Assembly (NCBI RefSeq): GCF_001659605.2
Contig: NC_035170.2
Location: 25,772,020-25,836,019, forward strand
Length of the DNA: 64,000 nt
Source: Manihot esculenta
Taxonomy: Eukaryota > Streptophyta > Magnoliopsida > Malpighiales > Euphorbiaceae
Reading direction: 5' to 3'
Below are positions 1-12,884 of the stretch, in pieces; the first letter of the stretch is position 1, and every line of letters starts with the position of its first letter. The notes under the pieces were generated by a model, which ran no database searches, had not been told where the DNA came from, and saw only the letters and a list, made by a program, of their open reading frames with translations. Position numbers and translations under genes: made by a program.

Positions 1-1152
1 TAACGCTAATATATCCCCCAAAAACCCCCTAAAACATCATAGAAAATATGCATGAAATGGCTGAACAGGGCACCTTCGGCGGCACCTTCGGCGGCCGAAA
101 GTCCTGGACAGAGACGAAACTCAGCTAGGTTCGGCGGCACCTTCGGCGGCCGAAAGTGCCAGACAGAGACGAAAGTCTCTTTTCGGGGGCACCTTCGGCA
201 GCCGAAAGCTGCCTCCACAAGAGGGGTTCGGCGGCCGAAACTCCCTTCGGCTGCCGAACCTGGTTTCTGCCAAACGGCAGAAACTTGGTTCAAATGAACC
301 TCCTGCCTCCCAAAACCATAAATCATGCATATTTCTCAACCAAAACACACATACAAGTTCCTAGGGGTCTCAAACATGCACATACCCCATCTACAACACT
401 TCATTCATACACAATCAAGCTACATTGCTCAAAATCACAACATAAACCCATAAACCTACACATGAACTAAACATGCCTTTAATCCCATGAATCTTGCATG
501 AAACTTATTTAAAACATTACAAGAGTTCAAGATCGACTCTTACCTCTTGAAGATCGAGAGTAGAGGCGATCTAACTTGGAGTTGGGAGAAATCTAGCTCC
601 TTGGGCCTCCAAGCTCAAAACTTGCTCAAAACTCGATTCAAAAGCTCAAAAACTTCAAAGCAAGATGAAACCTTGTTAAAACCATGAAAGATCTAGAGGA
701 AACACTCAAGATCGAGGGAGGAACGGTGGAGACTCACCTTGGCCGACAATGGGAGAGAAAAAGCTCGCCCGTGCGGACCAAGGGGACCCTTTTATAGTGG
801 CTGGCCAGGCCACGTTCGGGGGCCGAATGTGCCTCCGCATCCATGCAATGTTCGGCGGCCGAACATGAGGTTCGGCGGCCGAACCTTGACTTCCCTCACT
901 CATGCTTTCGGGGGCCTAACGTGCCTCCAAAACGCATGCATGTTCGGCGGCCGAACTTGACTTTCGGCGGCCGAACCTGGGTTTTCCTCCAAAGCTATTT
1001 TCATGTAAAAACTCATTTAATTCACACTTAAAATCATTTAAAACATAAAAGCATTTCATAAAAACATGACTTTACCCTTCTAGAGGTCTCCGACATCCGA
1101 GATTCCACCGGACGGTAGGAATTCCGATACCGGAGTCTAGCCGGGTATTACA
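1..1152 (-). mobile_element. Ty3/gypsy LTR, partial (minus orientation)
   Basis: This is the 5' portion of an LTR of the same broad family as the three LTRs at 26-43 kb, read on the minus strand and cut by the window edge. The terminus TGTAATACCCGG (minus strand) lies at 1152. A TATA box (CTATAAAAGG on the minus strand) lies near 789-797. Two clusters of the inverted-repeat motif TTCGGC-N-GCCGAA flank it, at about 75-270 and 815-980. A splice-donor-like AAGAG/GTAAG (minus) sits at 542-543, the same place as in the other LTRs. It is inserted into the element that resumes at 1153. As the right-hand LTR of a minus-strand element it would be the 5' LTR, with the body outside the window. Confidence 0.85.
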
Positions 1153-1786
1153 AGAAATAACAGAGAACCGAGCTCCCTCTACGAAAAGGCCCACAAATGC
1201 AGGAACGCATAAAAGGATAAACGAAGGCGAAGGACCATGCTCACAGCTCGGATTAACTCACAATAAATAGACGTTCAGCAAGAATAACCCAGGAAGAGGA
1301 AAACAACAAAAGAACGAGTACTCTATCCCAGCGGAACTCACAGCTCAAACCACACCGACTACCAGAAGGTTATCTCAACAATGACGAGATCGTGAGCCAA
1401 AAACAGAAAGACCCTCATGAAAATAAGAGAAACTCGCAAGTCAGAAGCTTAACCAGACTCCGAGCTCTTAGCCCGGGTCGGTTCGACCAGCAGAGTCCCA
1501 GTAGAGCCGGCCTAGGTCCATCAAATAAGTAAAGTTGACAAAACTAGAAGACAGCGTGAGTAGAAAATAATGATGAGGCACAGGCCGAGGTGAAATATCA
1601 TTCATCATCAAATACACATCTCCAGATCGCCATACATTTAAACACCAAGGTAAAGGGATAAAGAAATAAGGCAAGTAAAGGACGTTTTGACAAGAGCCGT
1701 TCTCGAGCTGCACGGTCATTAGTGGAGCCTAAGTATTTACCCCCTCACCAGTCATGAAATAACTGCTGAGGAGGTAAAGGGGCAAT
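1153..1786 (+). mobile_element. 3' internal region of an LTR retrotransposon, non-coding
   Basis: About 630 bases of moderately GC-rich sequence precede the LTR at 1787 and end in a purine-rich tract (AGGAGGTAAAGGGGC, ending near 1784) that fits a polypurine primer. No convincing reading frame is present, so this is an untranslated 3' segment or part of a non-autonomous element. Its left side is cut by the gypsy LTR ending at 1152. The family was not recognised. Confidence 0.55.
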
Positions 1787-2421
1787 TGATAACCTCCAGA
1801 TTTTTCCTAGCCCAGGAGTAAGGTTGGGTCCAAAAGAAGGTCACAGGTCCAAAGCCCATCAGATCATATGCTCGAGAGGCGGCTCGACTTCACGAGCCTG
1901 GGCCGGCAACCCAGGGTGATCCGGATCAGATATGAGCACAAGCCCCATAAGGGAGTAGGCCCAATTACTCACCAGCCCTACCCGCATGAGCTCTGGAGAG
2001 CATTAAATGGTCGTTACGCATGGAGCAGGGGCCTGACACAACCGTACGTACGGGCCTGAGTGAAAAGGATAGGAAAGCACTATATACTGGAGGGTCTTCT
2101 CATTCAAAGAGGAGGCTCTCTCTCCTGCTCCTTCTTCCTTAACTCCATTTTTCCTTATTCTCTCTCTGCAACTCTTGTTTATCCACACTACTCTAGCTCG
2201 TAAATCTGACTTGAACGTCGGAGGGTCTCCGCCGGGGCATCCCCGGTGGACCCCTGACCCCCTTTTCCCTTATTTTGCAAGTCCTTTCCTCAAAGAGAAC
2301 ATGGAGAGACCCATTTGACAAACCCAACAGAGAGCCCAAAAAGAAATAAGATCCATATAATAGGGGACGAGGGAGAACCAGATCTATCGGATATGGAGCC
2401 CAGGGAGATTGAGAGTTATCA
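1787..2421 (+). repeat. 3' LTR of an unclassified LTR retrotransposon
   Basis: A 635-base block begins TGATAAC and ends GTTATCA, a perfect 7-base inverted terminus of the TG..CA type. It follows a polypurine tract. A TATA box (TATATACT, 2081-2088) is followed by a CT-rich leader at about 2100-2190, as expected for U3-R-U5. It is unrelated to the TTCGGC-rich gypsy family. The target duplication cannot be checked because the left end is missing. Confidence 0.7.
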
Positions 2422-4024
2422 ATAATAAGTTGTATATGCAGATATATTTTATTTATTTAGCATACAACGATTTTATATTCATTATAATAATTGTAATATA
2501 TATATATATATATTATTAAAATAATTGAATATAAATAATAAGAATGAATTTTAGCATTCGAATATATCATATAATATCTTAATATTATCCAAATAATTTG
2601 ACATTTAATATTTTTTTTCATAAATTTATTATTAATATATATATAATTTTTTAATTTAAAATATATAATTTTTTTTTCATATGAACATCCCATTACATGA
2701 AAAGAATTAACGAAAGAAAAAAAAAAAGTGATAGGTTTTTTTTTTTTTTTTTTTTTTTTTTTGAAATGGGTGATATTTTTTTCTTTAAATCTAAAATTAA
2801 AAACCTTTATAAATATCATAGGTGCTAAAATTTTACTTTTTGACTATATATATATTATTTAATGTAATAATTGAGCAAATTATTTTGAATATTTATTTAA
2901 AATTAATACTTTTATTTTATATTTGAATCATCTTATATAATAAAATATAATCCATAAAAAAAAAGTGAAATGACTTTAGAAAAATGAAAAACGAAAGAAT
3001 AATGAAAATTTTAAGCACAACTTCACTTTTCTTACATGCTAATTACTTTGTTAGTCTCTCAAAAATATCAATTGTGTCACCTTTTAATCTCCAACACTAC
3101 GGGATTTAATTGTAAATTTTAAAATTTTTAAAGATTAAGCAATTTTCTCTTTATTATTATAATTTTTTTATTATTATATTAGTTTTATTTTTATTTATAT
3201 TTACTTTAATTTTCTATATACTTTATATTATATTCATACAATCTGTAATTTTTTTAAAAATATATAATTCTTAAATTTAAAGTATATAAATTTTTTATAT
3301 AAATATTTCATTAACTGAAAAAAAATAACGAAAGAAAAAAAAAGACAGTTTTTTTTTTAAATTTAAAAATGAAAACCTTTATAAATACCAAAGGTACTAA
3401 AATTTTATTTTTGGACTATATATATTATCTAATATAATAATTAAGTAAATTATTTTGAATATTCGTTTGAAATTAATACTTTTATTTCAAATTTAAATTA
3501 TTTTATTTAATAAAATTTTTAATATTATATATAAAAATGGAAGGGGAAATAATGGGATTGCCCATAATACCTTTTAAGTTTTTAAATTATTTATAATCAT
3601 ATTTAATTATTTAAATAGTTGATAATTTTATTTTTTGAAATAGATGATAGTATTGTACTTTATATTAATTTTAATTAATTAAGAAAATTTTCAAAAAAAT
3701 ATATAAAATATAATAATATTAATTTTTTTAAAATAAAGATATAAATTAGATGGTAATTTTATTATTTATATATAGTATAAATAGATTAGTATAAATTATT
3801 TAATATTATGATATAATATAATTATTATAAAATTATATCGTATAATGAAATTAATATAAAAATAAAAAAATTTGAATATTTGCAAAAATATAAAGTTAAA
3901 TGTTTTTGTAAATATATATGGAGACTGTTTATTTATTAACAATTAATTAACTAAATAAATAATGATATTTTTAGTTTAAACTTTTTATAATAGTATATTA
4001 TTATCATATAGTATAAAATATAAT
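2422..4024. other. AT-rich non-coding DNA with a diverged internal duplication
   Basis: No gene is seen. A short (TA)n run lies near 2495-2512 and a T-run near 2739-2762. The segment about 2640-2945 recurs, diverged, at about 3245-3510: both hold an ACGAAAGAAAAA run, then the same order of AT-rich blocks around GACTATATATATATTAT. The open frame on the minus strand at 2457-2819 is an artefact of the T-run. Confidence 0.6.
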
Positions 4025-4460
4025 AATTGCCTTAAATTTAATTAGAGTTATTATATGAATAGAACTGTAAATTCAATAAAATATTTTTTTATATTATTTT
4101 TTAAAATAGATGATAATATTATACTTTATATTAATTTTAGTTAATTAAGAAAAACTTAATAAGATATATAAGATATAATAACATTTTTTTTTGAAATAGA
4201 ATAAGATATAATAACATTAAATTTTTAATATATCAATATGTTTGAATTTATAGGTTTTGATATATATATATATATGATAATTAAAAAAATAAAATTTTTA
4301 TGTATGGTTATTAAAATAATAAATTTAAATATTATTTTAAAATATTAAAAATAATTATCACAATATTAAAATAGTAGTAGATAATTATTATTTATTTGAA
4401 TGTGTTTGGATTCTCATAAAATAATAATTAGTGAAATTCAATTAGGATATAAATTTTTGA
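4025..4460 (+). repeat. AT-rich block, inverted copy at 56560-56925
   Basis: Reading 56925 leftwards on the minus strand gives the same series of words as 4025-4460, including AATAGAACTGTAAATTCAA, a central (TA)n run and TTTGAATGTGTTTGGATT. Sub-blocks near 3640-3720 and 4090-4170 also resemble each other. It belongs to the inverted duplication that links 4-9.6 kb with 50-57 kb. Confidence 0.7.
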
Positions 4461-5419
4461 TATTATTTAGAGTGTTTAGTAATTTTTGTTAACTCAAATG
4501 TACAAATGAAATTTAATAAGAAAATATTGTATATCTACATGCAATTAAGTATTTTTTTCTCTAATATTACTAAACTCACACCATTAACTTCTTAAATTCT
4601 AAACATACCTTAACCTTTCCAATTGCATTGTTGATCTCTCAATTTTCATAAATATTATTTGGCTCTCTTAATCTCTAATTTATATATATTTTTAGCTAAT
4701 TTAAATTTGTATTGGACTTAATTTATTATACAAATATTGATTTTTCTTACATTAATATTGATATATTTATTTAAATAAAATTTAAAAGATTAAACCATCA
4801 TTAATTTTACATATTTTTTTTACTTTAGATTAATTTTATTTATACTTATATTTAATTTAATTTTTCAGATATTTTATGTAACACTCTATAAATTATAATT
4901 TTTCTCTCTATATATAATTTTTGAATTCAAAATATATAATTTTTTTTATATAAATGTTTCATGAGAGAAAAATAAATATTTACGGAAATTAAATAATATG
5001 TTATTTTTTTAATTATCAATTATTATATTAATTATAGCATGCAAATACACTATTAAAATAATATAATATTTTAATATATAAGTTACTATTGGTTTTTCTA
5101 AAAAAATAAATATTCTAACTCATTAAAATTTATTATAAATAATTAAATGAGATAAATAAAAAAATACTTAATAATAAAATAATATTCACTTTTTATTATT
5201 ATCACTTAAAAGAGGAATTATTGGAATTAAACTAAATAAAATTATCACCTAAATAATAAAAATTAATAGAAAAGAGGAGATTTCAGTTCAAATTAAAAAA
5301 ATCAAATTAAATTGAATCAATTTAATTTGATGGGTTTAATTTTTTAATAATTTCAGTTTTCAATTTAATTTTAATTTTTTATTGAAAAATCGAAAAAAAA
5401 AAAACGAACCCAAGCCACC
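4461..5419 (+). other. AT-rich upstream flank of copy A
   Basis: No gene is seen. From about 4891 onward the sequence is the reverse complement of the flank at about 51991-52520 (and, from about 5040, of 13720-14085), so it is part of the mobile or duplicated unit rather than unique DNA. Confidence 0.6.
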
Positions 5420-5453
5420 CTTAAAACTACGTAGTTTTAAGCCCCTATATATA
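5420..5453 (+). promoter_or_regulatory. Core promoter: 22-bp palindrome plus TATA box
   Basis: CTTAAAACTAC is followed directly by its reverse complement (5420-5441), a perfect palindrome centred on TACGTA, an ACGT core of the kind bound by plant bZIP factors. Four bases later comes TATATATA (5446-5453), then a CT-rich leader. The arrangement is kept in copies B and E, which supports a real promoter. Function is inferred. Confidence 0.6.
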
Positions 5454-5459
5454 CTACAT

Positions 5460-7180
5460 TATTCATCTTCTTCACCGGTCACAGCCACTTGCCTCATCGT
5501 TCTCATTCTTTCTTCTCATCTTTCTCGTCCTCTTGGAACATAACATCTTATTCCTCCTACTCTTCTTCTTCTTCTTCATGATTGCTGACAAGTGGCAGAC
5601 ATTTGCATGTGAAAGGACTTTGTTGAGCATCAAAGAGAGATTATCTCGCAACGGTCGTGTCGCCCAACACTCACAAGCCCCTCCATCTACGTGCGAAGGA
5701 CAAGCATCGCGCCATCAAAGGTACTCTTTGTTTTTTTTTTTTCAGTTTACTGATTTTTTTTGTCAATTTGTACTGAAAATAGAATTGTTTTTTATTTAAT
5801 CTATTGCTGTCAATTTATTCTTGTAGATCTGGGTATGATTAATCAGATATAATTTATTGTAAATTTATTTGGGTATCAATAATTTGGAATAGTTTCATTC
5901 TTCTTTGTAAATCTATTTGGGATAATTTCTTCTTCTTTAGAAATCTATTTGGCTATATTATATTGAGTATTTGAGATAATTTTATTTTTAAATATGCTTG
6001 GATTGCACTAATTCAATTTGTATTTTTTTTTTAGTTTACTGATTTTTTTTGTCAATTTGTACTGAAAATAGAATTGTTTTTTATTTAATCTATTGCTGTC
6101 AATTTATTCTTGTAGATCTGGGTATGATTAATCAGATATAATTTATTGTAAATCTATTTGGGTATCAATAATTTGGAATAGTTTCATTCTTCTTTGTAAA
6201 TCTATTTGGGATAATTTCTTCTTCTTTAGAAACCTATTTGGCTATATTATATTGAGTATTTGAGATAATTTTATTTTTAAATATGCTTGGATTGCACTAA
6301 TTCAATTTGTATTTGATTAAATTTAGGATAATTGATTTGTTAAACTGTAAAAATGATTCTCATATCAGGGTGCTTTGTAAATCTATTTGGGATAATCTAT
6401 ACTGGGCTTACTTCTCAAATAAGACCTTCTAAAGCCAAGTGTTCCATTGTTTATGAACAGGGGAGGGTGGAACTGAAAAGTAAGGTGAGGCTGAGGTGGC
6501 GATTTGTGGGGTTAGTGGAGCAGATGGTAATGTTCCTGATCACTCAGCTGGTGTCAAGACAATCAGTATGATGAATCCTTTACTGATATAGAACAGCTTG
6601 GTCTTGCTTCAGCTGAATATCCAATTCTTTCCGAGTTTCATACTTTATTTCATACTTTATTTGATTCTTTGTCTGGTGATTTTCCTGTTCCCACATCTGG
6701 AGGAGAGAGAGTAAAAAATTCTTGTCTGGATATGGTTGATTTTTATGAAGATTTTTATGGTTTTCGGGTGCTAAAATCTCATGTATCTGACCTTAACAGA
6801 ATATACTGCATTGAGGGAAAATTTTGGGAGAATTGCAGGTTTCAGAGAGCTAATACAATAGCAGTAGTGCTGGGAGAACTTGGTTCTGCACTGTCATTGA
6901 AGGAAAAAACTTGGATGTCAATGACTCCTGATGAGTTAACAACCATAATCCAAAGCGTTGAGGATGCTTTGAAAGCTGGATTCAAATTGGATTGTCTAAA
7001 GCCTGTCGTAGAGAAAGCTAAAAAGGTGTTGTGTTCTTTCAACATTCGTTGCCGGTTGGAGGCATTACAGAAGGAAAAAAGTTCTCTAGAAACTCAACTT
7101 CAGACTGTAATTTCTCAATTACAATCTCTTGAACTAGATCGAACGCCTAAGGACTTGATTTAGAATGTAGATGTTTAGCT
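5460..7180 (+). pseudogene. Copy A: leader exon plus ARF-tail/coiled-coil exon
   Basis: The transcribed unit starts after the TATA box. A CT-rich leader and first exon run to about 5720, where AAAG/GTACTC looks like a donor; the only ATG frame there starts at 5578 (MIADKWQTF...). An intron follows to about 6390. The second exon encodes remnants of an STG-TSQIRPSKA segment, then an acidic stretch, then a helical region at 6669-7163 with words such as YEDFYGFRVLKSH, MTPDELTTIIQS and FKLDCLKP, ending in heptad-like coiled coil (RLEALQKEKSSLETQL). Frameshifts near 6450 and 6565 and a TAG near 6589 break the frame. The C-terminal part resembles the coiled-coil half of plant MATH/coiled-coil (RTM3-like) or PEARLI4-like proteins; this assignment is tentative. 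Copy F is the better preserved relative. Confidence 0.6.
5744..6321 (+). repeat. 289-bp tandem duplication inside the copy A intron
   Basis: The sequence beginning AGTTTACTGATTTTTTTTG at 5744 starts again at 6033, and the two units (5744-6032, 6033-6321) are nearly identical. Copies B and E have one unit at this place, so the duplication is private to copy A and young. Confidence 0.85.
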
Positions 7181-9409
7181 AGTATCTTGATCTATGCATC
7201 AGATGAGGTCAGGAGAATGAAATCCAGATCAGGCTAATACAATGGCTGATCACCTTCCTCTTTATTAGAAAATAATAAAAGGAAATGCCAATATGTAATT
7301 CTATTGTTATTACACAAGTTACTTGACAAAGACTTTCCATTTCATCCTTACCAATAACAAATTAAATTTGACTGGAATATGCCTAATTGTTCCATTTTCA
7401 CATCTTTGATATCCGAGTTGTTAAGTAACTTTAATATTTTCTATGGTCAATTTTATTATTATTATTTTTTATTTTCTTCATCAATGAGAATATTTTTATT
7501 TGTGGTATTCAAACCATGATGCCTGCATTAAATAATATTATATTAACAGAGAGATAATCAATTGAATTATTCATTAGGAGTTTATTGTTTCAATTTCCAA
7601 ACATATGATAATTCAGTGAAAATGAGATGTGATTTTCATATATAAAATTTATTATACAGTTTAACGGGAGAATTATTATTTAATTTTTGTAGTATAGAAA
7701 ATCTCACTAATATATTAAAATGTCATTAAATGTCATTGAAATATTAAATAATCTATTAATTAGTTATTTCGATAATTTTAATTATTAATTATTGAAAAAA
7801 AATTAAAATGCTATTAATTAGAGTGACTAATTAGTTTATTTTTTATAAAATTAAGGGATTAATTAATAAATTTTGTTCATATTATAGTAAAATATTTAAT
7901 ATTTAAAATTAATAAAAGATTAATTAGTAGATTTATAATATTTTAAAGATGTTTTAATAAATTTGTTTAAATTAATATATTAATTAGTGAGTTTTATTAA
8001 GTATAAGAAATTAAATAATTATTTTTTAAAAAATTTGATCGTGTGAATAGAGTAGCAAAAAACTCCAACTTGATATTTTTAAAAAAATATAGAAATATAA
8101 TACAGATTAAAAAAATCAGAATTTACGAATCAATCTTATTTTTGCGCCATACAATATGGGTTTTAAAAATGGTTTGTTTTTTACTTTCGGTTTATAATTA
8201 AAAATTTTGCAAAAATTTAATTTAATTATTTTTTTTAACAATTATTTTATTTGAGATGAAAATTTTTAATTATTTTTTATTTTAAAAATTTTATTTTAAA
8301 AAAAATAAAAATTTTACATAGTTTTATAAAATATATTAAAAAAATTTTCATACAAAATAAATGAAAGAAAAAAATATGCATTTTTTGAAAAGAAAGAAAA
8401 TATATTTATTAATTGGAGAAAGAATATACCGAAATAAAATATAAATCATTGTTTTACAATATTCTTATATAATCAAATTCAATATTAATCACTTATACGA
8501 TAATTCTATTTAATTTTATATTATTTCAAATCAACCTATTATTGTTAATTATTATTTTCTAAATAAGCATTCAAAATATTTAATAAAATTTAATATTTTT
8601 AATATAATATAATTGAAAAATTAATAAAATAAAAATTATCTTTTTTAATATGTTAAAAAATTAAAGTGTATAGAATAAAGAAAATATAAAATAAATATAT
8701 ATTCAGAAAATAAATTTTTATAAAAAGTAAATAAACTATTATAATTAAATTATAGTCATTCTCATTTATTTTTTATCCATTAAAATATATTTTTAATGAT
8801 ATCATTAAATATATTTTTTAATATAAATTATTAATCAATTATTTATAATTTATCATTATAAAGTTGACTTTTAATGGTATTTATTATAGAAAAATTTCTT
8901 TCCTTTATGGTTGTAATATACAAATCTATAAAAAAATATATTAAAATAATTGGTTTATGAATGAAATTTATTTATTTTTTAAATATTATAACCCATTAAA
9001 AATTATTTTCGTATAATTTCAATCATACAAATAAATTAGTAATTGAGATAAATAAAAAAAATTATCACTTAATAATAAAAATAGTATATAAAGATAAATT
9101 AAATAATGAGTGAATAACTTAAGAAAAAATTTAAGTGGAGATTTAAACTTTAAATTTTAAAAATGAGAAGTAAATTTATTGGATTAAAAAATAATATAAA
9201 GGATGAGGGATTAAATAGTAAAAAAAATTTTAATAAATGAATTAAAAAATTAAAAATTATAAAATATAATGATGATTTAATTAAATAATTTTAAAATAAG
9301 AATGAGTTGGTAAATTTTTTAAATATGTAGCGATTTAATAATAATTTTTCATGTTTTAAAAAATTTACCTTTATACGCTTAAAAAATTTTAAAAATTTCA
9401 GAGAGCCAA
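7181..9409. other. AT-rich non-coding DNA
   Basis: No gene, RNA or clear transposon end is seen. The sequence is dominated by A/T homopolymer and TTAATTA-like words. Confidence 0.6.
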
Positions 9410-9610
9410 CTATCGCCATGTGTATCTGCCGTATATATGTATCTTTAGTACTTTGTTTGGAAGGAAAATTATTGGAGGTTTAGTATGGTTTTTAAAACAT
9501 TAAAAGGAGGTTTTTTTGAGGTTTGAAGATTTCATTATCTTATCTCAGTTTACTTAAAAAGAAAAATATTATATATATTCTATTCAAAAGCATTCAAATG
9601 GAAAAACTCA
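9410..9610 (+). repeat. Block with an inverted copy at 50040-50290
   Basis: GGAAGGAAAATTATTGGAG, then TAGTATGGTTTTTAAAACATT and AAACCTC-type words, reappear in reverse complement and reverse order at 50290-50040, as does the following TATTCAAAAGCATTCAAATGG block. This is a third point of collinearity between the two inverted regions. Confidence 0.7.
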
Positions 9611-12600
9611 ATTTGATAAAAAAGTTCTGATGTCGAAAATCAAACCAAGTCTAATTTCTCCAGAAGTTAAGATTAACTCAAGAGATTATTGAAGGTATAT
9701 TACCACATACTCGATAAGAAAAAAAAAATTTACCATGAAAATACAATTTTTCATCATTAGAGTCAACAACAATGTTAGAAAATCATTCCACCATATTCAT
9801 CATTCCCTGTTCCCACAATCGGCACACATCTCTCTCTCAAAAAACACACACATCTCTCTCAAAAAAACAAAACACACACATCTCGCTTCTTATTTAGTGG
9901 CACAAATATACTTGCAGGTCACGGACTCTATTAGGACTGTGGTAACATGCATCTTTCCAAATATCTCAAGGTTTTTAGGAGTTGATATATTCCGTTGTCA
10001 TTATTTATTTTTTAAGAAAAAATTTTATAAAATTATATCTATAAAATAATTTTTTAAATTAAAAAATTGAATTCTTTTATTTTAAATAAAAAATTATTTA
10101 AATTAAATTTTTATGGAATTCTTTTATAATCTATATATAGGAGGGAAATATTTGGATTGCTAAAATTATCTATTAAAGTTTAAGTTAATTACAATAAATA
10201 ATTACAATTTAATTAATTAGTAAAATTAATTTATTCCATATTTTAATTGTTTACATGATATTACAGTTTGTATAAATTTAAAATTTAAAATTTAAAATTT
10301 TATTTGTATTTAAAAATTTTGATAGAGATTATTTTTTTGAAATGGAAGATTAGAAATTGGAGAGTAGATTCTGAGATTTCGCATAGTTACTCATATGCAA
10401 TTTACAACTAAACTAAATATGTAAATGCTTTGATAAAGAAATCAATTAGTAAATTTTTAAAAATTTTAAAAATATTTTAATATATATTTTTTAAAATTAA
10501 GATTAGTTAATGAATTTTTCTACATGGACTAAATAATAATTTTTATTTTTATAATATTTAATGACTAAAATTAATTTAGAGATTAACCAATAGATTTTTT
10601 AAAATCTCATAAATGTTTTAATGTATGTTTTAAATTATGTGACTAATTAATAAATTTTTTTATATCACAAGAATTAAATAATAATTTTTATTGTAATATC
10701 ATATACCACATAAATATAATTTATGTACATATAATTTATTATTTATTTTTATGTGTAATCATTTATAAAATTATTTATATTTTTATTTTATTATTAAATA
10801 TTATATTTTAAAAAGATTTTATTTTTTATTTTTATATAAAAATTTATATTTATTTTTATACAAATAAGTAAAAAAAACTGTTTTTAGAAGTAAATAATAA
10901 AAAAAAATACTTTTAATTTTAAGAAAATAAAAAATAAAAATCATACAGTAATATTGAACAGTATGAATTTAAATTTCAATAAAAGGACTTTAAGAAAAAA
11001 GGGTTTGAAATACCAATAGTAAATATGGTATTTAAAATTCATATTCAATCTAACAAAAAAATATATTAAGTATTGAACTCTATTTGAAATTCAATTTTAC
11101 TAGCAAAACTAGGCGTTTTAACTAGGTATATGGAATCAGTCGGTTGAATTTCGAATCAAATTAAAAAAATTAAAAATTAAATTTTAAAAATATTAGAAAT
11201 CGAATTAAATCGATTATTAAAATATAATCAAATTAAATCAAATCGATAAAAATAAGTTCAGTTCGATTATATCAAAATCAAAATTTATAAATTTAACATA
11301 TTGTGGTTCCATTGATTGAGTTGAATAAGAGAACGAAAAAAAAGGTTGGGTTTGTACAATTGGCTAGAATAAAGATTAGTATATTAGTATATAGTAAAAT
11401 CGGTTAATTTAGTTAATCAATTATTTAATATATTTAAATCAAATCGAATTAAAAATTAAATAATTTAAAAAATATTAATTAAACTAAATTAAATATTCCA
11501 ATTAACTAAACTATTAAATTAAAATCAATCAATTTAATTTGATTTTTCAATTTGAACCGAAATATGATCTTGGAATCTGTAAATTTCAAATTCAAATTAA
11601 TAAATCTAGAACCACATAAGAGTTCTATATGTGGAATGGAATTAATTTTCCAAAAAACTCAATAATCCTTTAGGTCTAATATTAATATCAACTTAAACTT
11701 TATACACAAACATACACTTTGAGATATAATAATATCTACCATAGATTTCATTTATAAGCGAAATGTTCTATTTAAATTATATTTATATATTCAATCTAAT
11801 TTAGAAAAATAAAAATTAATATTTTAATTAAAACGGAATTAATATTTATATAAACAATTTTATTTGAATAGAAGTTATTTAATTTACACAGTTAAAGAAT
11901 TTACGGAGCTGAAATTATATACGAACTTAATTTATTAAATTAATAATTTTAATTGGTTAAAATTAATGTTATTTTAATTAAATTATTAAGTGTTTATTGA
12001 ATTGAAATTTCGTAGGAACAAAATTTGGTAAAATAATAATTTTAATTGATCGAATCTAAAATTTTATATAGTGGAAAATTTATATGAATTTGATTTATTG
12101 GATTAATAATTTTAATCAGTTGAAATCATTTATTTATTACTATGTTTGTAAAAAAAACATATAATTTTTTTTAATTTCAATATTATTCTCAAATTTTTTT
12201 TTATTTTAATTTTTAAAGTTTTTACTTCTATTTATATTTAAATTCTAAATAAAATTTTTAACACAATAAATTTAAAAATATTTATAATTTATCATTTTAC
12301 AGGATAGAACAAATATTTTAAATTTTATCTTTTATATTTAAATATTTATTTGACCTATAAAAATAATTAAAATTTATTTTTAAAAGTAATTTATAATTTT
12401 TGGATATTATAATTTTCAAAATTTGAAAAATAAATATAGATTTTAAATATATTGTATATATAAATAAACAAATTTCAATAAATTTTTATATAAAATTTAT
12501 TATATTATTATATATTGGATTATATATATCTAATATATATATATATATAATTATTAAATAGATAGTTATTTTTAATTAAAATAGATAATTTTATTTAAAA

Positions 12601-12693
12601 TTGTATGTGAATTGAAATTACCAACGAATAATAATTTTTATTTGATAAATAGAGCAAAACTCAACAAGATTTATATGATTTAGATGCTAAGTC
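9611..12693. other. AT-rich non-coding DNA
   Basis: No gene is seen. A low-complexity patch of CACACATCTCTCTC repeats lies at 9825-9890. A (TA)n run lies near 12533-12552. The frame at 9735-10049 has no recognisable content. Confidence 0.55.
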
Positions 12694-12884
12694 TGTAATA
12701 CCCGGCTAAGTTTCGATACCAGAATTTCCACTTTTCGGCAAAATCTTCGTTGAAATCTGAAATTTCGAGATCGGAATCCCTTAGAAGAGTGTTAGAAGAG
12801 TGGTATTAGAGTCCTAGGTTCATATGGTCGGACCTAGAGAGTAGATGTTATAGAAGGGCAAGCACAATAGGAAAAATCATGTGG
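12694..12884 (+). mobile_element. Gypsy remnant: LTR start joined to primer-site leader
   Basis: TGTAATACCCGGCTAAG at 12694 is an LTR 5' terminus. After only about 100 bases it passes into GAGTGGTATTAGAGTC followed by CTAGGTTCATATGGTCGG, which matches the tRNA primer-binding site and first internal bases of the intact elements (28263 onward) with one change in the primer site. The bulk of the LTR (about 2.1 kb) is therefore deleted. The fragment abuts copy B at 12885 and replaces its coiled-coil exon. Confidence 0.75.

Noticed and set aside
52..470. Open frames over TTCGGC-rich repeats (also near 739-1031, 26122-27290, 33719-34886, 41303-42471 and 52481-53203)
   Set aside because: They exist only because the GC-rich inverted repeats lack stops. 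They occur on both strands and shift with subfamily indels.
2457..2819. 120-codon minus-strand frame with a Lys run
   Set aside because: Created by a T-homopolymer in AT-rich DNA, with no protein-like composition.
5533..5799. Frame starting MEHNILFLLL as a signal-peptide protein (and its copies in B and E)
   Set aside because: The first codon is TTG, and the Leu/Phe run is a CT-rich leader microsatellite that varies in length between copies. The stretch is more likely untranslated.
9735..10049. 104-codon frame as a small gene
   Set aside because: CACACATCTCTC low complexity followed by an AT-rich tail. No motif, and no copy conserved elsewhere in the window.
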